In this document: in pieces, positions 1-6,368 of the stretch
How positions within the stretch are numbered: the first letter of the stretch is position 1
Layout: each line of letters starts with the position of its first letter
DNA from: Elusimicrobiota bacterium
GTDB lineage: Bacteria > Elusimicrobiota > Elusimicrobia > Elusimicrobiales > UBA9959
Length of the DNA stretch: 64,000 nucleotides
Assembly: GCA_026388155.1 (NCBI GenBank)
Contig: JAPLKI010000019.1
Span: forward strand, 1-64,000
Reading direction: 5' to 3'
Program-made: the position numbers and the translations under genes
The notes under the pieces: generated by a model
What the model saw: only the letters and a program-made list of their open reading frames with translations
The model's database searches: none
What the model was told of the DNA's origin: nothing

Positions 1-1683
1 GTGACCAGCGTCGCTTTCTCTCCGGACGGCCAATACGCGCTGTCGGGAAGTTATGACAAGACCCTCAAGCTCTGGGACATAGCCACGGGCCAACTTGTGC
101 GCACTTTCGAGGGGCATGGGAACAGTGTGACCAGCGTCGCTTTCTCTCCTGACGGCAAATACACGCTGTCGGGAAGCTATGAAAACACTCTAAAGCTCTG
201 GTACGCCGCTCCAAACTACGCTTACGCGGTTGCAAGTGAACTGCGGGCAGACTATCCTGTCCCCGCCCTGCCCGGCAAAATGGAACAAGGCAGGTATGAA
301 AGGAAGAGCTCTTTTGACGCCCGCGTGGAAAAAACGAAGGCTGATTATGAACGCGCCGTTAAGGCTTACAATGCCCGCCTACCGGCAGGCCCGTCAGCCG
401 GCGAATTTGGCCGCGCCTTCGCCGCTTTCTACGGCAAGCCCCGGATAGCCTCAACAAGCTATGCCGCTGATACCGGCATATTTACCTTCAAGGTTTCAGC
501 CAGCGGGGCGCAGGACAAGCGTGAATACGTTTTTGAACTCAAGCAGCCCGTGCCCAACGCCGAAGCCGAGAATTTTGAGCCCGCGCTCAAGTCCGCAAGG
601 CCGGTTGTCTATTTCAGGCTGGCAAACGGGGCCATCTCGCCTTCTGGCGCGAAGGTGGAAGTGAACGGAAAAAAATACGACGCTATGCCCGCCGCCGAAA
701 CCGTGCAAGCCGCTCCCGAAGTGGCGGATTTGAGCGGACTTATAGGCACAACCATCAGGCCGGGACAGATTGAAATTTCCGCCATCGCCACCAATACGGA
801 CAATCCCAAACTTGCGGCAAAGGCGGCGGAGTTGGCAAAGCTCCGGAAGGAAAATGCGGACAAGGCTACAATAGCCGAGATGGAAGCAGAGATTTCCAAA
901 CTAAAAGACGAGGGAGTGCCCACTTATACTTCCGACGTGGACGCGGCCAATTTCAAAAACGCCGAGCGCGGGGAGGATTTTGCGCTGATCGTGGGAGTGG
1001 AGTCCTACGAGCAAAAGGATTTGCCAAAGGCCGATTATGCCGAGCGCGACGCCGAGGCTGTGAAGCAATACCTGCTTGCGTTGGGTCTGCCGGAGCGCAA
1101 CATAAAGCTGCTCAAGGGCTCCGGGGCAACCTATGCCAAGCTAAGGAGCTATCTGGAATCATGGCTGCCTAAAAACGTGAAGGAAGACTCGCGCGTGTTC
1201 TTCTATTTTTCCGGCCACGGCGCGCCCGATGCCAAAACAGGCAGCGCGTACCTGTTGCCGTGGGACGGCAATCCCGAATTTCTGGAGACCAGCGCTTATC
1301 CGCTGAAGGAAGCTTATGAAAACCTCGGCAAGCTGAAAGCGCGCCAGGTGGTGGTGGCCTTGGACTCTTGTTTTTCAGGCGCAGGCGGGCGCTCAGTAAT
1401 ACAAAAAGGCGCGCGTCCGCTTGTTGTGGTGCGGAATATTAATGCTTTACCACAGAGCCTTACGCTACTTGCCGCCGCCAGCGGCGACGAGATAACCGGC
1501 GGACTGGAGGAGCAGGGGCACGGAATATTCACTTATCATCTGTTGAAAGGGATTTATTCCGGTATCGCTGATTCCAGCAAGCTGTGTAAATACTTTAAAC
1601 CCAAAGTGCAGGACGCCGCCGCCCGCCAAAACCGCACGCAGACGCCTATATGCAAAGGCGCGGATGTGGATTTTCTGCGTTAA
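1..1683 (+). CDS. WD40-repeat / caspase-like (peptidase C14) protein, 5'-truncated
   Basis: The gene runs in from before the window: the first codon (GTG) sits inside a WD40 blade, so the true start lies upstream. Two WD repeats are visible (SFSPDG-type strands, KLWD ends), followed by a coiled, Lys/Glu-rich linker around residues 270-300 and a C-terminal caspase-fold domain (about 325-560). The His/Cys dyad is intact: FSGHG with H406 and ALDSCFSG with C457, numbered from the first base. Family knowledge: bacterial caspase homologues (metacaspase/orthocaspase type) joined to WD40 propellers are linked to signalling or regulated cell death. The two WD repeats are nearly identical DNA with a 126-bp period, so repeat number can change by recombination. 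Substrate and trigger are unknown. The domain call is firm; a defence role is inferred from the neighbouring nuclease genes. Confidence 0.9.
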   Translation: MTSVAFSPDGQYALSGSYDKTLKLWDIATGQLVRTFEGHGNSVTSVAFSPDGKYTLSGSYENTLKLWYAAPNYAYAVASELRADYPVPALPGKMEQGRYERKSSFDARVEKTKADYERAVKAYNARLPAGPSAGEFGRAFAAFYGKPRIASTSYAADTGIFTFKVSASGAQDKREYVFELKQPVPNAEAENFEPALKSARPVVYFRLANGAISPSGAKVEVNGKKYDAMPAAETVQAAPEVADLSGLIGTTIRPGQIEISAIATNTDNPKLAAKAAELAKLRKENADKATIAEMEAEISKLKDEGVPTYTSDVDAANFKNAERGEDFALIVGVESYEQKDLPKADYAERDAEAVKQYLLALGLPERNIKLLKGSGATYAKLRSYLESWLPKNVKEDSRVFFYFSGHGAPDAKTGSAYLLPWDGNPEFLETSAYPLKEAYENLGKLKARQVVVALDSCFSGAGGRSVIQKGARPLVVVRNINALPQSLTLLAAASGDEITGGLEEQGHGIFTYHLLKGIYSGIADSSKLCKYFKPKVQDAAARQNRTQTPICKGADVDFLR

Positions 1684-1689
1684 CGGCTT

Positions 1690-1712
1690 ATAGAACCCGC
1701 CCGGCTGGACGA
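1690..1712 (+). repeat. Imperfect 23-bp direct repeat, left copy
   Basis: ATAGAACCCGCC-CGGCTGGACGA here matches 3673-3695 except for one inserted and one deleted base. The pair brackets about 2 kb containing the nuclease gene, the NERD remnant, the small basic ORF and a terminator. It could mark the ends of an inserted segment, but no integrase or transposase is present. Confidence 0.5.
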
Positions 1713-1874
1713 AGACTTCAACCCGGCCAAGGGCCTTCTGAAAGCCAAATGGCGCTGAGCACTGGAGCGGTAGGGACTCATCATCTTCAAACCTTTTCGG
1801 TGTTTCCATCGTCTCATTTTGGTTGTTTTGTGTCCGATGAATGATTTGTCTTCAACCATGAAAGGTGAACTGAC

Positions 1875-2912
1875 ATGAACTACTGGCAGGTTTCTGCGGG
1901 GTCGTATCAACGGGACTACACAGCCGACTTCCTAAAGTACGGCATGGCTTTCGTGGGCGGGACGAAGCAGATCGACACCATGCCGCAGGTGAATCTTGGA
2001 GACCGGATGATTCTGAAACGAGGGAAGACCAATATTGTCGCAGCGGGCACGGTCGTGGAACGGAAAGGCAGGGTCAGGGGAAATGCGGAGATATCTGGTG
2101 AAGAAGATAAGCGATGGCTGCTGGACTATGATGGTTGGTACCTGCCTGCCTATTGCTATGTGGAATGGCATGTCCCACCGCAGCCGTTGGCAGTAAAGAG
2201 GCTGACTCGGTCGACTATCCAGCGCTGCAAGATACTTGGACTCAGACAAGAGGCAGACCAGATCATCGCGACATGGCCAGTCCGATCCCTTGCACCGGAA
2301 CCAACCAGTGTTGCCGATCTAAGCGACGACGCGATATTGGAATTTCTCGTCAGTAAAGGGCGGTGCCCGTCAACCGTCGAATTGACGGAATCTCTGAAAC
2401 GGATTCGACTTCTTGCCAAGCACTACTATCATGAACAGGGGTTCAGATGGAACGACGTTAGGGAGCACGAGACCCGTACGTTCCTCATCATTCCGTTCCT
2501 CCTCGCTCTCGGGTGGTCTGAAAAGCAGATTAAGATTGAGTTGCCAGTGACGGGCGGGAGGGTGGATATTGCCTGTTTCTCCCGTGTTTATCATCGCTGC
2601 AACGATGAGTGCGTCCTAGTCCTGGAAAGCAAAGGCTTCAGCCAAGGATTGGACTATGCTCACGGACAGGGCAAGCACTACGCCACCAAGTTTCCCAAGT
2701 GTCAGGTGGTCATCGCGTCCAACGGGTACTGCTACAAGGCGTACTGCCGTAAGCCCGATGGGACGGGTTTTGAGGAGTCGCCGTCGGCCTACCTAAATCT
2801 CATCCACCCTACGAAAATGTATCCGTTGGATCCCTCGATCGGTGGCGGGACTCACCTGCTCTCGTATCTTCTCCCCCCGGCTGTAAAGTTGCAGGCAATT
2901 TGGCAGATGTAA
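1875..2912 (+). CDS. EVE/PUA-like domain fused to PD-(D/E)XK nuclease (HsdR-N-like)
   Basis: 345 aa. The start is supported by AAAGGTGA eleven bases upstream. The N-terminal ~100 residues (MNYWQVSAG..., GMAFVGG, NLGDRMIL, IVAAGTVVERKG) have the layout of an EVE/PUA-like fold, a family that in other proteins reads modified bases. The C-terminal part has a PD-(D/E)XK core like the type I restriction HsdR N-terminal domain: GGRVDIA with D231, then VLVLESKGF with E251 and K253, and a later VVIASNG strand. A reader domain joined to a nuclease suggests modification-dependent DNA cleavage, but no methylase or ATPase partner lies beside it. Codon use looks less GC-rich than the genes from 5.3 kb onward, which fits acquisition. 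The nuclease call is moderately firm; the EVE assignment is by pattern. Confidence 0.65.
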   Translation: MNYWQVSAGSYQRDYTADFLKYGMAFVGGTKQIDTMPQVNLGDRMILKRGKTNIVAAGTVVERKGRVRGNAEISGEEDKRWLLDYDGWYLPAYCYVEWHVPPQPLAVKRLTRSTIQRCKILGLRQEADQIIATWPVRSLAPEPTSVADLSDDAILEFLVSKGRCPSTVELTESLKRIRLLAKHYYHEQGFRWNDVREHETRTFLIIPFLLALGWSEKQIKIELPVTGGRVDIACFSRVYHRCNDECVLVLESKGFSQGLDYAHGQGKHYATKFPKCQVVIASNGYCYKAYCRKPDGTGFEESPSAYLNLIHPTKMYPLDPSIGGGTHLLSYLLPPAVKLQAIWQM

Positions 2913-3129
2913 AGGGATTTGTTATTCAGCAGCGGTCTTACGGCATTAATGCCGGGGAGAAGTATCTCCTGAACAAGCTTAAGACCGCGCTGCCGGACGA
3001 CAGCCTTATCTGGCACAACATAGACCTGCTGAATCATTATCGGCCGACATAGTGGCGTGCCTGCTGCGTTTTGGCGTTATTATCTTCGAGGTTAAGGGCT
3101 GGGAGAAAGGCACACTGGCCCGCATGTGA
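2912..3129 (+). pseudogene. NERD-domain nuclease remnant, frameshifted and truncated
   Basis: Starting at the stop of the preceding gene, one frame reads GINAGEKYLLNKLKTALPDD and then WHNIDLL up to a TAG at 3050. The following frame continues the same domain from 3043 with ADIVACLLRFGVIIFEVKGW and stops at 3127. Joined by a one-frame shift, these make the first half of a nuclease-related domain (GE...LL..L in the first helix, then D...FEVKGW with the catalytic Asp and Glu-x-Lys). There is no start codon and the C-terminal half is missing. It is most simply a decayed second nuclease gene in the same island. Confidence 0.7.
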
Positions 3130-3259
3130 AGTGGAGTGTTGTTGTGTAGCCTATGGCGCAAAGCCATTTCGTCTGCTAGACTATACCTGTCGTTTGTTGC
3201 AAATGTTCTTTGACATTCTAATTCCTTAGTGATTCGGAGGAATCAATAAGGAAGATGAG

Positions 3260-3282
3260 TTTTGCGGCAATGAGCCGCAAAA
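3260..3282 (+). other. Perfect 9-bp inverted repeat abutting a ribosome-binding site
   Basis: TTTTGCGGC-AATGA-GCCGCAAAA lies directly before AGGAGGG and the ATG at 3295. In RNA it would place a hairpin against the Shine-Dalgarno sequence of the small ORF. This could be translational control or the trace of a terminator. Confidence 0.6.
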
Positions 3283-3294
3283 AAGGAGGGTGCT

Positions 3295-3564
3295 ATGTAT
3301 AATAAAGCAGTTCGGGCCATGGCACACTCTAGGAAAGGCGTCGTGCGTAATAAAAATGATGCCCATGGCCCACCAAAGAAGCAAAGAGAGTTAAAGGTTC
3401 GTAACCAGAAAAATCGGAAAAAGGCTGCCAATAATACCTACATAAAAAAGCTCATAAAAAAACTTACAAATAAACTTATAAATACACTTGTAAACAAACT
3501 AACTAAAACTCTAATTATAAAAATATACTCAATCTTAATCTCATACTTAAACTTAAAGCCATAA
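3295..3564 (+). CDS. Small, very basic ORF with cationic amphipathic C-terminal helix (uncertain)
   Basis: 89 aa, not recognised. AGGAGGG stands at ideal distance from ATG. The N-terminal half is Lys/Arg/Asn-rich; the second half is an alternating Lys/Leu/Ile/Asn stretch (KKLIKKLTNKLINTL..., then hydrophobic IYSILISYL). The coding DNA turns sharply AT-rich with a rough 12-bp rhythm (AAACTTATAAAT-like), so it could be low-complexity DNA rather than a selected gene. A strong terminator follows at 3631, and a hairpin precedes the ribosome site, which favours a real transcript. A membrane-active or nucleic-acid-binding peptide is conceivable; no function is claimed. Confidence 0.4.
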   Translation: MYNKAVRAMAHSRKGVVRNKNDAHGPPKKQRELKVRNQKNRKKAANNTYIKKLIKKLTNKLINTLVNKLTKTLIIKIYSILISYLNLKP

Positions 3565-3630
3565 AACCTCCACAAATAAAAAACATAAACCTTAAACTCT
3601 CGTGTTAAAGTGAAAGAAGTGTAGTTATAG

Positions 3631-3660
3631 CAGCCCCCGCAAAAAGCGGGGGCTGTTTTT
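3631..3660 (+). terminator. Rho-independent terminator
   Basis: CAGCCCCCGC-AAAAA-GCGGGGGCTG followed by five T: a perfect 10-bp stem, 67 bp after the small basic ORF. Confidence 0.9.
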
Positions 3661-3952
3661 ATGAATGAGTAAATAGAACCCGCCCCGGCTGACGATTAAA
3701 CCAACCATCCCGCCACTCTTAACTAGCCCGGACACCCGCCGGGTATGTTGGGACTTTTCAAAATTTCAGAAAAACACCCCTCTTTTTGGCCGTCTGCGGC
3801 ACACCGTGCTTGTTACGGCACCTACGCAAGTATTGTATTATAGCGAGAGGGGAATATTTTTGCAAATTTTTTTAGGCGGCCAGAAGCTTTAGGTGTGAGG
3901 GGAACTAGCGATAAGTGCTCTTATATTTCCTACAGTCTAAAGGAGAAAATAT
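3661..3952. other. Intergenic stretch
   Basis: Apart from the direct-repeat copy at 3673-3695, this stretch shows no gene. It becomes AT-rich toward 3840-3952, leading into the lipoprotein gene. No clear promoter was identified. Confidence 0.5.
3673..3695 (+). repeat. Imperfect 23-bp direct repeat, right copy
   Basis: Partner of 1690-1712. It lies just after the terminator at 3631-3660. Confidence 0.5.
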
Positions 3953-4330
3953 ATGATAAGTTATCAAAAATTAGTATGTGTTACTGCATTAGTAATATTA
4001 ACTAGTTGCTCTAAATCTTATATAGGAAGGACTTATGTAAGTCAGACTTCACCTGAATATATTAGGTTTATTACTAAAGATACGATTGACTGGAATCATA
4101 AGGATGAAAAGTTATATTCATTTAGTGATGATTCATTCTCTATAATAGAATTAAAATATAGTATTGGAAAAATAGAAGGTAATATTAAAGTAAAAAATAT
4201 AAATAAAACTGAAAAGTTTAGAGAAATTAGAGTTGTTTATACATCTTTAGTGGAGAAGACGATAGGATATATGTATATAAATGATGATAAATTAGTAAGA
4301 GATGATGAAATTTATTTATTACAAAAATAA
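3953..4330 (+). CDS. Small predicted lipoprotein, AT-rich gene
   Basis: 125 aa, not recognised. It has a short signal peptide ending in a lipobox (ILTSC, Cys at residue 19), so lipid attachment to a membrane is expected. The rest is polar and beta-rich (Lys, Ile, Tyr, Asp). AAAGGAG precedes the ATG at good spacing. Codons are strongly A/T-ending (TTA, ATA, AAA, GAT), unlike almost every other gene in the window, which suggests recent transfer. It stands alone between a terminator and the first structured repeat. Confidence 0.75.
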   Translation: MISYQKLVCVTALVILTSCSKSYIGRTYVSQTSPEYIRFITKDTIDWNHKDEKLYSFSDDSFSIIELKYSIGKIEGNIKVKNINKTEKFREIRVVYTSLVEKTIGYMYINDDKLVRDDEIYLLQK

Positions 4331-4394
4331 GGAAAAGGTAGCGTCTACTTTTTTGCAACCCGCCGTTTGAATTCAACATATATTAAGAATGTTC

Positions 4395-4725
4395 GTTTAC
4401 CACTGGGCGGGCCCCGCACTTTTTCCGAAGAGGGCCAAAGTGCGAGGCGGGTAAATATGGATGTGCCGATATTAAGGGTGGGGGAAATACACCTATTAAA
4501 GAAACGCCGGGGAATACGCCAGAGAAACGTAAGACGCGTTGGATTAATGGAGGGGAGGCGGCAGGTTTGTCTGAGGGGGTTTTCCGGAGGCCGACTTGGG
4601 GTTGCAGTCAAGGGAGGCCGAGGATAAGGGCCGACGCGCTGGAGAACCCGACCCCCTCAGACAAATCCGCCGATAGGACCCCGACTATGCTAACCTGCGG
4701 CGTGTTAACCAAAGCTATAGCCCGG
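4395..4725 (+). repeat. Structured intergenic repeat, copy A
   Basis: Shares long blocks with 4885-5222 and 12192-12495: a CCACTGGGCGGG head, a CTATTAAAGAAACGCCGGGG block, the hairpin core, and a tail with CTGCGG and CCAAAGCTATA. Core helix arms are 4564-4580 and 4651-4666 with a 70-nt loop (4581-4650). Its head is interrupted by the hairpin module at 4412-4451. Open frames across it are not conserved between copies. Probably a structured RNA or a non-autonomous element; transcription is unproven. Confidence 0.75.
4412..4451 (+). repeat. Hairpin module inserted in repeat copy A
   Basis: CGCACTTT...AAAGTGCG hairpin (about 34 bp) flanked on both sides by GGCGGG, which looks like a 6-bp target duplication. 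The same hairpin sits at a different place in copy B (5142-5175) and is absent from copy C. Confidence 0.65.
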
Positions 4726-4884
4726 CGTTACCTCGGCAGAGGGGACGTTGCGTCTTTTAGCAACTTATTATTTTTGGCTCGTTTTTAATAACTTCCCCTC
4801 TCCGATATAATTTACCTCCCCAGGAGAATTCAAACCGTTCCCCCGCCGTTACTTTAAAGAAATGGGGTCAGCCACCATTTAATA
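4726..4884. other. Spacer between repeat copies A and B
   Basis: No gene seen. A GATATAAT hexamer region near 4803-4810 could be a -10 box reading toward copy B, but no matching -35 was found. Confidence 0.4.
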
Positions 4885-5222
4885 TTGGCATAAGACTGGC
4901 TGCAACCACTGGGCGGGTGATTGAGATGTATCGTGACAAGGGCGGGGGAAATATACCTATTAAAGAAACGCCGGGGAATACGCCAGAGAAACGTAAGACG
5001 CGTTGGATTAATGGAGGGGAGGCGGCGGGTTTGTTTGAGGGGGTTTTCCGGAAGGCGACTTGGTCTTGCAGTCAGGGGAGCCTGAGGATAAGGGCGGCCG
5101 CGCTGGCCGACCCGACCCCCTCAGACAAACCCGCCGACAGGCCCCCGCACTTTTTCCAAGAGGCCAAAGTGCGGGACAAGCCCCGACTAGGCTATCCTGC
5201 GGTTCTAAACCCAAAGCTATAA
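4885..5222 (+). repeat. Structured intergenic repeat, copy B
   Basis: Closest to copy C in its head (CTGGCTGCAACCACTGGGCG, then GATGTATCGTGA) and to copy A in the middle. Core helix arms are 5024-5044 and 5115-5135: 21 base pairs with one G-U, enclosing a 70-nt loop (5045-5114). Inside the loop GGCC-GCGCT-GGCC can form a second hairpin. A hairpin module sits in its tail at 5142-5175. Confidence 0.8.
5142..5175 (+). repeat. Hairpin module inserted in repeat copy B
   Basis: CCCGCACTTT...AAAGTGCGGG, a perfect 10-bp stem, lies between blocks that are adjacent in copy A (GATAGG and CCCCGACTA). This is the same module as 4412-4451 but at another position of the host repeat. Confidence 0.65.
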
Positions 5223-5297
5223 GCATAAAACGAAAGCGCGGCGGCGGCGCAGCATTTGCGCTGCGGCGCGGTAATTTCTAGAATAGTTCTTAATACA

Positions 5298-6368
5298 ATG
5301 GACAAACTTGACGACCTGCAAGTGGGCGACTGGGTGCGCTGGGGAGGATCCGACTGGGAAGTGACGGACAGGAATGTCTACACTAAATCCAGCGCCTACG
5401 ATGAAGTGCACTGGAAGCTGGAACCGGACATGGGCCAGGAGCGGTACCTTGTCATGTCCAAAGAGGACAAAGGCTCCTCAGTGGAAGAGATATGTGTTTG
5501 CACCAGGGCAACGGGCATAGGCGGAGTGGAATACAGGACGCAGTCCGGCCAGTGGCAGGCCTTCAGGGAAACAGACTCGCTGAAAGAAGCCCCCGCGACG
5601 ATCCGGTTTAAAAACCTGGAATTCGCCCTGGAGGGAGAAACAAGCGGGGAGGATGAAGACGACGACGGCAACACAGTAGTTACCCTGACCTGGGATTACT
5701 ACGACACGCCGCGCTCCATCAACTTTGCCATAGAAATATGGAAAGAGGAGGACGCGGATTATTTTGACGCTTACTACGGGAATGTGACCAAACCGTCGGA
5801 TTTTGAGCTGCTCCCGCACCGGGCTCCGTCGCTGGCTAAAAAAATAAAGGAGGGCGGTCAGGTCATCATCCTCTTCCTTTTTTCCTGCGTTTTTTTTCTG
5901 CCGCTGCTGGCGGGTATTCTGACCGCTTTTGACATAGGCGGCGAGTATGTTTTCGTGAGCGCCATACCCGTTTTGTTGATCCTTATAGCCGGGACTCTCA
6001 CCGTTTCGATCGAACTGCTTGGCGCAGCGCTTATATCCGCCGTTATCGCGGCGGCGCTGCTGATAAAGTTCAGGGGGCTCGGCGCTTCCTACTGGGAATA
6101 TTCCCTTTACGGCGCCATCGCGGGGCCGGCGCTGGTTTCGCTGCTGGGCAAACTGTTCCCCGGCGCCGGGCGCTGGGACAAGCCCCTGGCCGCGGCTAAT
6201 GCCACAATGCTTAGCCTGTGGATAATCAGTTTTGCGCACTACATAACATCCGCCCCCCGGCCCCACGATCCGGGGGAACTGATCGTGGCCTGCGCGCTTC
6301 CTCTTGCGCCGGCCGCGCTGGTACTGGTACTTTATAGGATCAAAGAGACCGTAAATGGAAGATCATAG
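5298..6368 (+). CDS. DUF4178-type membrane protein
   Basis: 356 aa from the ATG at 5298; the longer frame from 5256 adds 14 residues that look non-coding. The N-terminal ~170 residues are soluble (LQVGDWVRWGGSDWEVTDRN, later WKLEPD and a WDYYDTPRSI strand), the layout of DUF4178 domains. From about residue 188 there are five to six membrane segments. It is the first gene of an operon: the next gene overlaps it by 14 bp. Family knowledge: DUF4178, DUF350 and spermidine-synthase-like genes recur together in bacteria, in contexts that include PspA-type envelope stress genes; the biochemical role is not established. Confidence 0.75.
   Translation: MDKLDDLQVGDWVRWGGSDWEVTDRNVYTKSSAYDEVHWKLEPDMGQERYLVMSKEDKGSSVEEICVCTRATGIGGVEYRTQSGQWQAFRETDSLKEAPATIRFKNLEFALEGETSGEDEDDDGNTVVTLTWDYYDTPRSINFAIEIWKEEDADYFDAYYGNVTKPSDFELLPHRAPSLAKKIKEGGQVIILFLFSCVFFLPLLAGILTAFDIGGEYVFVSAIPVLLILIAGTLTVSIELLGAALISAVIAAALLIKFRGLGASYWEYSLYGAIAGPALVSLLGKLFPGAGRWDKPLAAANATMLSLWIISFAHYITSAPRPHDPGELIVACALPLAPAALVLVLYRIKETVNGRS

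Noticed and set aside
4367-5222. Small ORFs across repeat copies A and B (and 12136-12498 across C)
   Set aside because: Frames are broken differently in each copy, and base changes follow helix pairing rather than codons.
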